Positions 16,041-25,747 of a stretch of DNA of 64,000 nt are shown piece after piece. Both the position numbers and the translations under genes were made by a program. The stretch is taken from assembly GCF_014202765.1 (NCBI RefSeq), contig NZ_JACHHN010000001.1:623735-687734 (forward strand), in the 5' to 3' direction. Position 1 is the stretch's first letter. Every line of letters starts with the position of its first letter. Below the pieces are notes generated by a model, which was given only the letters and a program-made list of their open reading frames with translations, had not been told where the DNA came from and ran no database searches. This DNA comes from Silvimonas terrae. GTDB taxonomy: Bacteria; Pseudomonadota; Gammaproteobacteria; Burkholderiales; Chitinibacteraceae.

Positions 16041-17567
16041 ATGAGCGATCAACCCCTTTCGCCCCGGCTGGAACTGCGTGGCGCGAGCAAGGCTTTTGGT
16101 GAAGTCCAGGCGCTGCTCAATGGCTGCCTTGCCTTGTATCCCGGCGAGGTGCACGCCCTGCTGGGTGAGAACGGCGCGGGCAAATCCACGCTGGTGAAGA
16201 TTCTGGCTGGCGTCCACAAACCCGATACCGGCACGCTGGTCATCGACGGGGTGCAACGGCACTTTGCCCGGCCGTCTGACGCGCTGGAGGCCGGCATTGC
16301 GGTCATCTATCAGGAACCCACGCTGTTTGCCGATCTCTCGATTGCCGAGAACATCTATATGGGGCGGCAACCGCTTGATCGCCTTGGCCGTATCCGCTAC
16401 GACGAAATGAACCGCTGGACCCAGGAAATGCTGGTGTCGCTGGGGGTGTCGCTCAAAGCCACGCAACGGGTTCAGGGTTTGTCGATTGCTGACCAGCAAG
16501 TGGTCGAGATCGCCAAGGCGCTGTCGCTCAACGCCAACGTGCTGATCATGGACGAGCCCACGGCAGCCCTGTCGCGCCCGGAAGTTGAGCGTCTGTTTGC
16601 CATTGCCGAGCGCCTGCGTACCGCCAATGTCGCCATCCTGTTCATTACCCATCGGCTGGAAGAAGTATTCCGTCTGACCCAACGCATCACCATCATGCGC
16701 GATGGCGCGGCGGTGTATTTCGCGCAGACCTGCGAGATGGATCACGACAGCATCGTCGCCCGCATGGTGGGACGCGATCTATCCACCTATTACCCCAAAG
16801 CAGATGTCACCCCGGGTGAGATCGGTTTGTCAGTACGTCGCTTGTCTCGGACCGGCGTATTTCGCGATATCTCGTTTGACGTGCGCCAGGGCGAGATTGT
16901 CGCGCTGTCCGGTCTGGTGGGGGCAGGCCGTAGCGAAGTCGCCCGCGCCATCTTCGGGGTTGACCCGGTAGATAGTGGCGAGGTCCACGTGATGGGGCAC
17001 AAGCTCAAACTGGGTAAACCGGCCACTGCCGTGCGGGCGGGTGTCGCACTGGTGCCGGAAGACCGCCGTCAGCAAGGTCTGGCGCTGGACATGCCGATTG
17101 CCCGCAATACCTCGCTCACCGTGTTGAACAAGCTGGTGCGCTTCGGGCTGATCTCCGGCAAGGCCGAGCGCGAACTGGCCAGCCAGTGGGGTAGCAAACT
17201 CAAACTCAAGGCCCACACCGTGGATGCCCCGGCCGGCACGCTGTCAGGGGGCAACCAGCAAAAGGTGGTGCTGGGCAAATGGCTGGCAACCCATCCCCGC
17301 GTGCTGATCATTGATGAACCGACGCGCGGGATTGATGTGGGTGCCAAAGCCGAGGTCTACCAGACCCTGGCCGACCTTGTGAAAGAGGGCATGGCCGTAC
17401 TGATGATCTCCAGTGAACTGCCGGAGGTGCTGGGCATGGCTGACCGTGTGCTGGTCATGCATGAAGGCCGTATTACTGCGGATATCCCGCGGGTAGAGGC
17501 CAACGAAGAACGCATTATGGCCGCTGCGCTGGGCCAGACTGATCCCGCCTCCAGGAAAGCAGCATGA
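16041..17567 (+). CDS. rhaT: Rhamnose ABC importer, ATP-binding protein
   Basis: A 508-residue tandem ATPase of the carbohydrate-uptake CUT2 family (RbsA/XylG type). The first domain has Walker [10 protein letters not shown] and Walker [13 protein letters not shown] with an atypical signature LSIADQQ. The second has a degenerate Walker A region ([11 protein letters not shown]), signature LSGGNQQK and Walker [12 protein letters not shown]. It powers uptake of a monosaccharide; L-rhamnose is inferred from the cluster. The name follows rhizobial rhaSTPQ usage. It overlaps the next permease gene by four bases (ATGA). Confidence 0.88.
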   Translation: MSDQPLSPRLELRGASKAFGEVQALLNGCLALYPGEVHALLGENGAGKSTLVKILAGVHKPDTGTLVIDGVQRHFARPSDALEAGIAVIYQEPTLFADLSIAENIYMGRQPLDRLGRIRYDEMNRWTQEMLVSLGVSLKATQRVQGLSIADQQVVEIAKALSLNANVLIMDEPTAALSRPEVERLFAIAERLRTANVAILFITHRLEEVFRLTQRITIMRDGAAVYFAQTCEMDHDSIVARMVGRDLSTYYPKADVTPGEIGLSVRRLSRTGVFRDISFDVRQGEIVALSGLVGAGRSEVARAIFGVDPVDSGEVHVMGHKLKLGKPATAVRAGVALVPEDRRQQGLALDMPIARNTSLTVLNKLVRFGLISGKAERELASQWGSKLKLKAHTVDAPAGTLSGGNQQKVVLGKWLATHPRVLIIDEPTRGIDVGAKAEVYQTLADLVKEGMAVLMISSELPEVLGMADRVLVMHEGRITADIPRVEANEERIMAAALGQTDPASRKAA

Positions 17568-18619
17568 GTACAACCTTCATGAGCCAACACAGCCCAGGTA
17601 TCGCCGTCACCACCCAACCCGCGCCGGAGCGCCAGCACTGGTTTCTGGTGCTGGCCCGCAACCGGGAAAGCACATTGCTGGTGGTGCTGTTGCTGCTGAT
17701 TGTCGGTACAGGCCTGGCGGAGCCGGCCTTCCTCAGTTGGCATAACGCGCGGGACGTTCTACTGAACGTGGCGATCACCGCCATCCTCACCGCAGGTATG
17801 ACGGTGGTGATGTTGATGCGTCATATCGACCTCTCGGTCAGCTCCACGCTGGGGGTCACGGCTTACGCGGTGGGCAGCCTGTTCATGGCCATACCGGGCT
17901 TGCCGGTGCCGTTGGCGATTGTTGCCGGGGTGCTGATTGGCCTGGCAGCGGGTTGCGTCAACGGTGCATTGGTGACCTTTGGCCGCGTGCCCTCACTGGT
18001 GGCCACGCTCTCGACGCTCTACATCTTTCGCGGCATTGATTACGCCTGGGTACACGGCGGGCAGATCAACGCCACCAGTTTGCCGGATGGGTTCTCCCAC
18101 ATTGCCACCGGCAACGTACTGGGCCTGCCCATCCTGGTGATCATCGCCGCCGTGGTCCTGGCGGGCGTGGGTTACTACCTCAAGTTTTTCCGTGGAGGGC
18201 GGGAGTTCTACGCCATCGGTTCTAACCCGGAAGCCGCCACGCTGGCCGGCATCCGCGTCCATCGCCGCGTGTTTACGGGTTTCTTGTTGTCGGGCGCTTT
18301 GGCGGGGCTGGCCGGTGTGTTGTGGCTGGCGCGTTTTGGCACCGTGGATGCCAGCACCGGCAAGGGGATCGAGTTGCAAGTGGTGGCCGCCGCCGTGGTC
18401 GGTAGCGTGGCCATTACCGGCGGTGTCGGCAACGTATGGGGAGCCACACTGGGTGCCTTGTTACTGGGCGTGATCAACATCTCGCTGGTGGTTCTGCGCG
18501 TGTCGTCTTTCTGGCAACTGGCGATCCAGGGCGGCTTGATTGTGCTGGCGATTGTCAGCGACACGCTGTTGTCCCGGCGCATGGCCAGGTGGTCGATGAA
18601 GAAGCGGGAACTGGGTTGA
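17564..18619 (+). CDS. rhaP: Rhamnose ABC importer, permease 1
   Basis: A 351-residue inner-membrane permease of the RbsC/AraH family with about ten hydrophobic segments. The family stretch [18 protein letters not shown] is followed by [11 protein letters not shown]. The long N-terminal cytoplasmic tail (about 40 residues, [10 protein letters not shown] just before the first membrane span) is normal. Translation starts at ATGA overlapping the ATPase stop; an internal ATG at 17579 is an alternative. It should pair with the second permease as a heterodimer. Confidence 0.87.
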   Translation: MSTTFMSQHSPGIAVTTQPAPERQHWFLVLARNRESTLLVVLLLLIVGTGLAEPAFLSWHNARDVLLNVAITAILTAGMTVVMLMRHIDLSVSSTLGVTAYAVGSLFMAIPGLPVPLAIVAGVLIGLAAGCVNGALVTFGRVPSLVATLSTLYIFRGIDYAWVHGGQINATSLPDGFSHIATGNVLGLPILVIIAAVVLAGVGYYLKFFRGGREFYAIGSNPEAATLAGIRVHRRVFTGFLLSGALAGLAGVLWLARFGTVDASTGKGIELQVVAAAVVGSVAITGGVGNVWGATLGALLLGVINISLVVLRVSSFWQLAIQGGLIVLAIVSDTLLSRRMARWSMKKRELG

Positions 18620-18631
18620 TATCAGGTACTT

Positions 18632-18740
18632 CGTAGCCCGGATGGAGGCCCTGGGGGCCGGGAATCCGGGGGGCAATGCAGGCAAGAACCTTTTTGCAGC
18701 GCCGCCCCGGATTCCCGCCTCCGGCTCCATCCGGGCTACG
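18632..18740. repeat. GTAGCCCGG-family palindromic repeat between two permease genes
   Basis: CGTAGCCCGGATGGAGG (left) and CCTCCGGCTCCATCCGGGCT (right) form an imperfect long inverted repeat. It is the same family as 5388-5535. The element separates rhaP from rhaQ within the operon and should be transcribed. Confidence 0.8.
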
Positions 18741-18801
18741 GGTGACTCGCTCCGGAATGAACTAGCTGATTTTTGAAGTGCAGCAAAAAAAGGAAACACC
18801 C

Positions 18802-19803
18802 ATGGCCACACCGCCAAAACTGAACCTGCGCTTTACCTGGGAAGCCATGCTCTGCGTTGTACTGGTCATGTCGCTTGGCCTGGGGCGCGGCTTGTCGGCC
18901 GAGTTCCTGGGCACGGCCAACATCTCCAACCTGCTGGCAGACTTTACCGAGATCGCCCTCATGGCCTTGCCCATGACCTTGATCATTGTCGCGGCGGAAA
19001 TCGACCTCTCTGTGGCTTCGGTCATGGGCATGTCCAGCGCCTTGATGGGCGTGCTCTGGCATATGGGCCTGCCCATGCCGCTGGTGGTGGTGCTGGTGCT
19101 GGCCGCCGGCGTGTTGGCAGGCCTGTTCAATGGTCTGGTGATTGTGCGGCTGGGTTTGCCCTCGCTGGCGATCACCATCGGCACCCTGGCCATGTTTCGC
19201 GGGTTCTCTTACCTGTTGCTGGGGGATCAGGCCATTGCAGACTTCCCGGCCAACTGGACCACGTTTGGCATCAGCACCGTCGGTGAGAGCTTTCTGCCCC
19301 AGCCGTTTATCCTGGTGATCATTGCAGCCATTGGCTTCACTGTGCTGCTGCAATCCACCGCCTTTGGCCGCAGCCTGTACGCCATTGGCAGCAACCAGAC
19401 TGCCGCGCATTTCTCAGGCGTGGATGTCGCCCGCACCAAGATCAAGCTGTTTGTCTTGTCCGGGTTCATGAGCGCACTGGCCGGAATCATCTACACCCTG
19501 CGATTTTCCAGCGCGCGGGGCGATAACGGCGAAGGGTTTGAACTCTCTGTCGTGGCGGCGGTGCTGTTTGGCGGGGTGAGTATTTTCGGCGGCAAAGGCT
19601 CGCTGGTGGGGGTGTTGTTGTCGCTCTTGATCATTGGCGTGTTGAAGAACGCGCTGACGCTGTACGACGTGTCGAGCGAGGTGTTGACGATTGTGACGGG
19701 GCTGCTGCTGCTGTCCTCTGTGCTGGTGCCCAATATTGCCGAGCGCTTGCGGGCGGCACGGATCAAGCGGGTGATGGCAGCGAAGGCTGTGGCGGCACGG
19801 TGA
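18802..19803 (+). CDS. rhaQ: Rhamnose ABC importer, permease 2
   Basis: A 333-residue RbsC-type membrane permease. It has about nine to ten spans, including MALPMTLIIVAAEIDLSVAS and LVIVRLGLPSLAITIGTLAM, and the family motif GRSLYAIGSNQTAAHFSG. The ATG at 18802 is preceded by AAAGGAAACACCC, so the upstream ATG at 18778 is rejected. It completes the importer with rhaT, rhaP and rhaS. It is 182 bp from rhaP because of a palindromic repeat. Confidence 0.87.
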   Translation: MATPPKLNLRFTWEAMLCVVLVMSLGLGRGLSAEFLGTANISNLLADFTEIALMALPMTLIIVAAEIDLSVASVMGMSSALMGVLWHMGLPMPLVVVLVLAAGVLAGLFNGLVIVRLGLPSLAITIGTLAMFRGFSYLLLGDQAIADFPANWTTFGISTVGESFLPQPFILVIIAAIGFTVLLQSTAFGRSLYAIGSNQTAAHFSGVDVARTKIKLFVLSGFMSALAGIIYTLRFSSARGDNGEGFELSVVAAVLFGGVSIFGGKGSLVGVLLSLLIIGVLKNALTLYDVSSEVLTIVTGLLLLSSVLVPNIAERLRAARIKRVMAAKAVAAR

Positions 19804-19812
19804 GTGGAGTTA

Positions 19813-20091
<279 letters not shown>

Positions 20092-20109
20092 AAATCGTCT
20101 GAACGAGGG

Positions 20110-20260
20110 TTTTGTAGGGTGGATTCGGAGCGTAGCGACAATCCACCGTAAGCAGCCCGGTGGGCTGCAGGCTGGATTCCGGCTCAAGGCCGGAATGACG
20201 AGGTAGTGAAAGGGTAACCAATCCATTCTTGCAAACAGACGGTTTGCGGGTTTGGGGTTG
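20110..20260. repeat. Mixed GGTGGATT and GTCATTCC family fragments
   Basis: TAGGGTGGATTCGGAGCG with GACAATCCACC at 20115-20146, then CTGGATTCCGGCTCAAGG with CCGGAATGACGAGG near 20173-20204, then a TGCAAACAGACGGTTTGCGG stretch that recurs inverted near 25528. Between 20261 and 20449, upstream of rhaS, I see only the rhaS ribosome-binding site. Confidence 0.65.
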
Positions 20261-20449
20261 TTTTTGACGGCAGGCGCTAACCAAGCAGTTCAAAAGCAGT
20301 TGAAAAGCCCTGAACGCCCACTCCCAAAGGCATCAAGGCCCAATGCAAACCGCAATAAACCCGAAATTGGCTCCACAAGAGCCGACATGTGCTGTACCCA
20401 AAAACCACGGTCAAACCACCGACCAGATACACTGACGAGGAGTCGACTC

Positions 20450-21451
20450 ATGCACAGAAACATCAAGTTACTGGCCATGCCGGTACTGCTTGCGGCACTG
20501 CTGTCTGCCACAGCAATGGGCGCGGGGATCAAGAAAGACCTGAAGATTGCCTTCTTGCCCAAACAGATCAACAACCCCTACGAAGTGATCGCTGATAACG
20601 GCGGTCTGGAAGCCATCAAGGAAATGGGCGGCGTAGGCAAGGTCGTTGGCCCGTCGGATGCGGGTGCGTCGTCGCAGGTGTCGTACATCAACACGCTGAT
20701 CACGCAAAAGCAGAACGCCATCGTCATCGCCGCCAATGACGCCAACGCCGTGGTGCCATACCTGAAAAAGGCCCAGGCGCAAGGTATCAAGGTGGTGACA
20801 TTTGACTCGGATACCGCTCCGGAAGGCCGGACGCTGTTCATCAACCAGGCCGATAGCGAATCCATTGGCCGTGGTCAGATCCAGCTCTTGTCCAAACTGA
20901 TTGGCGGCGAGGGCGAGTTTGCCGTGCTGTCGGCTACGCCCAACGCCACGAACCAGAACACCTGGATCAAGTGGATGGAAGAAGAACTGAAAAAGCCGGA
21001 ATACGCCAAGATCAAACTGGTGAAAGTGGCTTATGGCAATGACGATGACCAGAAATCCTTCGTCGAAACCCAGGGTTTGTTGCAAGCCTATCCGAACCTG
21101 AAGGCCATTGTGGCACCGACGACCGTGGGCATCTCTGCCGCCGCGCGTTATATCTCGACGTCCCCCAAGAAGGGCACTTTTGTAGTGACCGGGCTGGGTA
21201 CGCCGAACCAGATGCGCGCATTTGTGAAGAATGGCACGGTGAAGGCGTTCCAGTTGTGGGATCCGGGTGCACTGGGCTATCTGGCCGCTTATGCCGCAGC
21301 TAACCTGGCCTCTGGCACCATCACTGGCAAGGAAGGCGATACCTTTGAGGCGGGCAAGCTGGGCAAGCGCACCGTGGGCAAGAGCGGCGAGGTAATCCTT
21401 GGACCACCGACCACGTTTGATGCTTCCAACATCGACAACTTCAACTTCTGA
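20450..21451 (+). CDS. rhaS: Rhamnose ABC importer, periplasmic substrate-binding protein
   Basis: A 333-residue protein with a signal peptide (hydrophobic LLAMPVLLAALLSATAMGAG) and a periplasmic-binding-protein type I fold of the RbsB/AraF/RhaS class. Typical features are FLPKQINNPYEVIADNG at the mature N-terminus, IVIAANDANAV, TFDSDTAPEGRTLFINQAD and the hinge region VTGLGTPNQM. It captures the sugar in the periplasm and delivers it to rhaPQ. The ATG at 20450 is preceded by GAGGAG. The long frame from 20252 includes repeat DNA and is rejected. It probably has its own promoter, being 646 bp from rhaQ. Confidence 0.9.
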   Translation: MHRNIKLLAMPVLLAALLSATAMGAGIKKDLKIAFLPKQINNPYEVIADNGGLEAIKEMGGVGKVVGPSDAGASSQVSYINTLITQKQNAIVIAANDANAVVPYLKKAQAQGIKVVTFDSDTAPEGRTLFINQADSESIGRGQIQLLSKLIGGEGEFAVLSATPNATNQNTWIKWMEEELKKPEYAKIKLVKVAYGNDDDQKSFVETQGLLQAYPNLKAIVAPTTVGISAAARYISTSPKKGTFVVTGLGTPNQMRAFVKNGTVKAFQLWDPGALGYLAAYAAANLASGTITGKEGDTFEAGKLGKRTVGKSGEVILGPPTTFDASNIDNFNF

Positions 21452-21477
21452 TGGCTGATTGACGGCTTGATCAACCG

Positions 21478-21557
21478 GGTCATTACGCACTGGCATGACG
21501 CCACCTGGGCGGGGTCATGCCGGCAGCGGCGCGCGTCAGGCGCGCTGCGTAATGACC
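21478..21557. terminator. Multi-arm inverted repeat between rhaS and mscS
   Basis: GGTCATTACGCA (21478-21489) and TGCGTAATGACC (21546-21557) form a perfect 12-bp outer stem. Inside are GGCATGAC (21492-21499) with GTCATGCC (21514-21521), and GGCGCGC with GCGCGC around 21528-21545. The right arm is coding for the end of the convergent MscS gene. It can fold on either strand and probably separates convergent transcripts, though it has no T run. Confidence 0.6.
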
Positions 21558-22324
21558 ACGGTTTTTTTCAACTCTGGCGGCACCTGTCCCAGCAACTCAC
21601 TCTTTACACTCAGGAAGTCTGCATTTTGCGTCCAGGCGTAGACGGTGATGCGCGTACCCACGTCGGTGAAGTCAGACACCACGACATTTGGGGCGGGGTC
21701 CGTGAGGATGCGGTTATCCGAATCGATCAGCATGCGCAGATGTGCAATGGCGTTGGCGACTTCTGTATGCGGCACCACCAGGTGCGCTTCAATCCGGCGT
21801 GTGCTGTTGGCGCTGTAGTTGGTAATGGCGCTGCTCCACAACTGGCTGTTGGGCACAAACATGCCCTGGCCATCGGCTTTGTTAAGTCGCGTGTAAAACA
21901 GGCTGATTTCCTTGACCGTACCGGCAATCACCCCCGCGCCTTCGATGTAATCACCGACCTTGAAGGGGCGCAGCAGCAAGATCATGAAACCAGCGGCGAT
22001 ATTTTGCAGTGTGCCTTGCAGCGCCAGACCAATCGCCAGACCGGCCGCGCCCAGCGCCGCCACAATGCTGGTCGTGCGCACGCCAAAGCGGTCCAGGGCG
22101 GCGGTCAGCGCCAACAGGCGTACGGACCATTCGATAATGCTGGCGAGTACCGGCCGGATCGTGGCATCTGCGCTGGTGCGGCTCAAAGAGCGCATGACCA
22201 GCGCGCTGATGCGGTTGGATAACCACCAGCCGACAATCAGAATGACTGCAGCCAGGACGGTATCCAGCCCGAAATCCAGAGTGTGCTGAACCAGCCAGTT
22301 CCAGGTGTATTGCGTAGTGGGCAT
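21536..22324 (-). CDS. Small-conductance mechanosensitive channel, MscS family
   Basis: A 262-residue membrane protein of MscS size (E. coli 286). It has three N-terminal membrane spans; the third is the glycine/alanine-rich pore helix AALGAAGLAIGLALQGTLQN, followed by the beta domain FKVGDYIEG, GTVKEI and VPNSQLWSSAITNYS. It releases solutes on hypo-osmotic shock. It sits alone, convergent with rhaS and divergent from lutA. Nothing ties it to the sugar genes beyond location. Confidence 0.92.
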   Translation of the reverse strand: MPTTQYTWNWLVQHTLDFGLDTVLAAVILIVGWWLSNRISALVMRSLSRTSADATIRPVLASIIEWSVRLLALTAALDRFGVRTTSIVAALGAAGLAIGLALQGTLQNIAAGFMILLLRPFKVGDYIEGAGVIAGTVKEISLFYTRLNKADGQGMFVPNSQLWSSAITNYSANSTRRIEAHLVVPHTEVANAIAHLRMLIDSDNRILTDPAPNVVVSDFTDVGTRITVYAWTQNADFLSVKSELLGQVPPELKKTVVITQRA

Positions 22325-22472
22325 GGGTTTCTCCTTGTTCTCAACACGGCCCGGATCGCCGTATTGTTGTTTGTCTTAACCTTGGTACGACTGACCGGGG
22401 CAATGTCTGTTCCGGGCGGCATGAAAAATCCGGCTTTCGCTGACATGGCGACAGCCAGAATGGGGCTCATAC

Positions 22473-23216
22473 ATGCAAGTTGCGTTGTTCATACCCTGTT
22501 TCATCGATGCCTTCTTCCCGGAGGTGGGCATCGCCACCCTGGAGTTACTGGAAAAAACCGGCTGTACCGTGGTCTACCCGTTCAACCAGACCTGTTGCGG
22601 CCAGCCCATGGGTAACAGTGGTTGCGAGACCGATGCCCGTGGTACGGAGGCGTTGTTCGTGCAGAATTTTGCCGACTATGACTATGTGGTCTCGCCCAGC
22701 GGCAGTTGCGTGCACCACGTGCGTGATCACCTCACCGCCGTTGCGCAGGACAGCGCCACGCGCAAAGTCCGTGCTTCAACCTATGAACTGGTCGAGTTCT
22801 TGCACGATGTGCTCAAGCTCACCGATTTTCCGTGGGCAGAGTTTCCCCACAAGGTGGGCCTGCACAATAGCTGCGGCACCTTGCGCCGCCTGGGTCATGC
22901 CAGCACGACGGAGCTGAACGTCCCACCCTGGTCCAAACCGCTGGATTTGCTGCGTGGTGTAAAGGGGATCGAGTTTGTCGTCCCCAAACGGCCGGATGAA
23001 TGCTGCGGCTTTGGCGGCACCTTCTGCGTGACCGAAGAACCGGTCTCCGCCCGTATGGGCTACGACAAAGTGCGCGACCACGCGGGGGCCGGGGCGGAGT
23101 ACGTCGTGTCGGCCGATATGTCTTGTCTGATGCACCAGAAAGGCTGCGCGGAACGCTTGGGGATGCCACTGAAGTTCATCCACATTGCACAGATACTGAA
23201 CGGCGCGCGGGGCTGA
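22473..23216 (+). CDS. lutA: L-lactate utilisation protein LutA/LldE (Fe-S oxidoreductase)
   Basis: A 247-residue protein with two cysteine-rich CCG-type domains, seen at QTCCGQPMGNSGC and DECCGFGGTFCV. This is the arrangement in LutA/LldE, one of three components of the flavin-independent L-lactate dehydrogenase complex that oxidises L-lactate to pyruvate. Its stop (23214-23216) is two bases before the lutB start. The ATG at 22473 gives the normal MQVALFIPCFIDAF start. It opens the lutABC operon, just after the rhamnose genes. Confidence 0.93.
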   Translation: MQVALFIPCFIDAFFPEVGIATLELLEKTGCTVVYPFNQTCCGQPMGNSGCETDARGTEALFVQNFADYDYVVSPSGSCVHHVRDHLTAVAQDSATRKVRASTYELVEFLHDVLKLTDFPWAEFPHKVGLHNSCGTLRRLGHASTTELNVPPWSKPLDLLRGVKGIEFVVPKRPDECCGFGGTFCVTEEPVSARMGYDKVRDHAGAGAEYVVSADMSCLMHQKGCAERLGMPLKFIHIAQILNGARG

Positions 23217-23218
23217 TC

Positions 23219-24625
23219 ATGGCAAACGATATTTTTACCGACAAGAAAGTCGACCATGTCAAAGGTTCGCGCCAGTTTATTGCGGATGAGCCGCATATTG
23301 CCTTCCATGACAAACGCCTGTGGACGCTGCGCGAACTGCGTGACAAAGAAGCCCACGGCATCCCGGAGTGGGAACAACTGCGCGAACTGGCCTCCGCGAT
23401 CAAAAGCCACACCCTGACGCACCTGGCCGATTACCTGGAAGAGTTTGAACGCAATGCCACCGCCAACGGCGTGACCGTGCACTGGGCCAAAGATGCGGCC
23501 GAACATAACCGCATCGTGCATGAAATCCTCGCGGCGCGCGGCGTGGAGACGCTGGTCAAATCCAAATCCATGCTCACCGAAGAATGCAATATGCGCCCGT
23601 ACCTGGAAGAGCGCGGTATCACGGTGGTGGAAACCGACCTGGGCGAGCGCATCCAGCAACTGGATGACGAACCACCCACGCATATCGTCGTGCCGGCGGT
23701 ACACAAGCTTGCCAAAGATGTGGCTGAGGTGTTTGCCGATACCATCGGCACCGATCGCCATAACGCGGACCCGCATTACCTGGCCGAAGGTATGCGTCAG
23801 GACACGCGCCCGTATTTCATCAAGGCCGGTGCCGGCATGACCGGCTGCAACTTTGCCGTGGCCGAAACCGGCACGGTGGTGACCTGCACCAATGAAGGCA
23901 ACGCGGACCTCTCCGGCAATGTGCCGCCGCTGTATATCGCCAGTATCGGTATCGAAAAACTGATCCCGAAGATGGAACACCTGGGCGTGTTCATCCGCAT
24001 GCTGTCGCGCAGCGCGCTGGGCTCGCCGATCACCCAGTACACCTCACATTTTCGCGCACCGCGCGCCGGCGGGGAGTCCCACTTTATTCTGGTCGATAAC
24101 GGTCGCAGCGACCGCCTGGCGATGGATGACTTCTGGTACTCGCTCAAATGCATTCGCTGCGGCGCGTGCATGAACACCTGCCCGGTGTACCGGCGCAGCG
24201 GCGGCTTGAGCTATGGCGGTGTCTACGCCGGGCCGATTGGCGCCATCATCAATCCCACGTTTGACCTGAAAAAATACAGCGCGCTGCCCTTTGCCAGCAC
24301 GCTCAATGGCAGTTGCAGCAACGTTTGCCCGGTGAAGATCAATATCCACGAGCAAATCTACAAATGGCGGCAGATTGTGGTGGAGCAGGGGCAAGTCTCG
24401 TTTGTGAAGAAAGAAAGCATGAAGCTGGCCGGCAAGTTGCTGGCTGATCCCAAACGCTACCGGGCCTGGAGCAGCGGTGCAGGCAAAGCGCTGGCCAAGC
24501 TGCCACGGGCGTTCCTGTACAACCCCTTCAACGCCTGGGGTAAACAGCGAGAACTGCCCGAGCCGCCCAAACAAACCTTCCACCAGTGGTATGCCGCCAA
24601 CCGCAAGCCGGAGACAGAAGCATGA
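23219..24625 (+). CDS. lutB: L-lactate utilisation protein LutB/LldF (iron-sulfur protein)
   Basis: A 468-residue protein with an N-terminal LUD domain and C-terminal ferredoxin-like clusters. The first cluster has C-x2-C-x2-C-x3-CP (CIRCGACMNTCPVY), the second includes GSCSNVCPVKINIHEQIYKW. The LUD region includes KSMLTEECNMRPYLEERGI and AVAETGTVV. It passes electrons from lactate towards the respiratory chain as part of LutABC. The ATG at 23219 was chosen over the long frame from 23000, which lies inside lutA. It overlaps lutC by four bases (ATGA). Confidence 0.93.
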   Translation: MANDIFTDKKVDHVKGSRQFIADEPHIAFHDKRLWTLRELRDKEAHGIPEWEQLRELASAIKSHTLTHLADYLEEFERNATANGVTVHWAKDAAEHNRIVHEILAARGVETLVKSKSMLTEECNMRPYLEERGITVVETDLGERIQQLDDEPPTHIVVPAVHKLAKDVAEVFADTIGTDRHNADPHYLAEGMRQDTRPYFIKAGAGMTGCNFAVAETGTVVTCTNEGNADLSGNVPPLYIASIGIEKLIPKMEHLGVFIRMLSRSALGSPITQYTSHFRAPRAGGESHFILVDNGRSDRLAMDDFWYSLKCIRCGACMNTCPVYRRSGGLSYGGVYAGPIGAIINPTFDLKKYSALPFASTLNGSCSNVCPVKINIHEQIYKWRQIVVEQGQVSFVKKESMKLAGKLLADPKRYRAWSSGAGKALAKLPRAFLYNPFNAWGKQRELPEPPKQTFHQWYAANRKPETEA

Positions 24626-25209
24626 GCAGCCGCGATGCGATCCTGAGCAAACTGCGCGCCGCCGGCCGCGTGCCGGAGCCCTTGCCAGAAGTCCCGCTGT
24701 TTGATGAGGGCTTGCCGCCCGTGCTGGATCAGTTCAAGGCCAGCCTGGCGCGCATGGGCGGGCAGTGGGTTGATGCGCCGGCGGAAGGGCTGGATGCCTG
24801 GCTGGGGCAACGTTTTGCTGGTGCCCAGGTGGTGTGCAGCGCTGTGCCGGAGACCATGGGCACCTTGCGCATAGCGACGGTCACCGACCCACGCGCGCTG
24901 GAGAACGTGGATGTCGGCATCGTGCGGGCGCGCTTTGCGGTGGCAGAGACGGGATCGGTCTGGTTATCCGAGGCAGAATACGGCGTGAACTCGCTGGGTT
25001 ACCTGGCGCAGCATCTGGTGGTGCTGCTGGACCCGGCCGCAATCTTGCCGAATCTGCATCATGCGTATCGGCAGGCAGCATTTGCAGATGCGCGCTATTG
25101 CGCGCTGGTGACGGGGCCATCTGCGACGGCGGATATTGAGGGGGTGTTGATCCGGGGGGCGCAGGGGGTGAGGACGTTGACGGTTGTGGCGTTGGCTACA
25201 CCTCGCTGA
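24622..25209 (+). CDS. lutC: L-lactate utilisation protein LutC/LldG (LUD domain)
   Basis: A 195-residue LUD-domain protein, the third component of the LutABC lactate oxidation complex. It starts SSRDAILSKLRAAGRVPEP, and has the LUD core FAVAETGSVWLSEAE and ending GPSATADIEGVLIRGAQGV, as in the family. It is translationally coupled to lutB. The next 500 bp downstream carry only repeats. Confidence 0.92.
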   Translation: MSSRDAILSKLRAAGRVPEPLPEVPLFDEGLPPVLDQFKASLARMGGQWVDAPAEGLDAWLGQRFAGAQVVCSAVPETMGTLRIATVTDPRALENVDVGIVRARFAVAETGSVWLSEAEYGVNSLGYLAQHLVVLLDPAAILPNLHHAYRQAAFADARYCALVTGPSATADIEGVLIRGAQGVRTLTVVALATPR

Positions 25210-25212
25210 ATC

Positions 25213-25516
25213 GCAACCGCGTGTTAGCGCCTTCGGCGCGGGTTTGAAAGGCATTTGATACCCGCGGTGGCGGGGGCACGTTACTTTCTTTGCTTCGCCA
25301 AAGAAAGTAACCAAAGAAAGGCGACCCCTGCGACGGCGTTCGCTGCGCGAATTCCCTGCGCTTCTCGCAAGGCTCGGCTGGCTGCGGGAACTCGCCCTGC
25401 GGGCTCAAACACCCCTCCGCCGAAACCCCGCGCCTTGCTGCGATGCTCGGCGCCGCCGGAGGGGAGGCACGTCAAAAGCAACAGCAACGTCAAAAGCAAC
25501 GTCAAAAGCAACAGCA
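25213..25516. repeat. Composite repeat copy 2: hairpin element plus short tandem array
   Basis: GCGCCTTCGGCGCGGG, then TTTGATACCCGCGG, then the hairpin GTTACTTTCTTTG (25280-25292) and CAAAGAAAGTAAC (25299-25311), followed by CAAAGAAAGGCGACC, matches copy 1 at 19813. The tandem part at about 25470-25516 repeats GTCAAAAGCAAC and CAGCAAC. It lies straight after lutC. The ORF through it starts with the same FLCFAKE-NQRKATPA peptide as the ORF in copy 1 and is not considered a gene. Confidence 0.8.
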
Positions 25517-25519
25517 ACC

Positions 25520-25720
25520 CCGCAAACCATCTGTTTGCAAGAATGTTTCATCTTGCCCCACCACTTCGTCATTCCCCTCGGCGGGCCCCCACTGAGGCGG
25601 GAATCCAGTCCGCAGCCCAGCGGGCTGCCTACGGTGGATTGTCGCTGCGCTCCGAATCCACCCTGAAGTGCATGCAGGCATCGTCGCTGGATTCCGGCTC
25701 AAGGCCGGAATGACGAGTGG
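25520..25720. repeat. Mixed palindromic repeat fragments after lutC
   Basis: GCAAACCATCTGTTTGCAAG (inverted relative to 20231), CGTCATTCCCCTCGGCGGGC, TGGATTGTCGCTGCGCTCCG with AATCCACCC, and TGGATTCCGGCTCAAGGCCG with GAATGACGAG. These are copies of the families described at 7582, 13317 and 20110. No gene is seen in 25210-25747. Confidence 0.65.
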
Positions 25721-25747
25721 TACGCATAAGCTGCTGCTGCGCCCCCG

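Noticed and set aside
25255-25713. ORF of 152 codons after lutC
   Set aside because: It starts in the same composite repeat as the ORF at 19841 and continues through palindromic repeat fragments.
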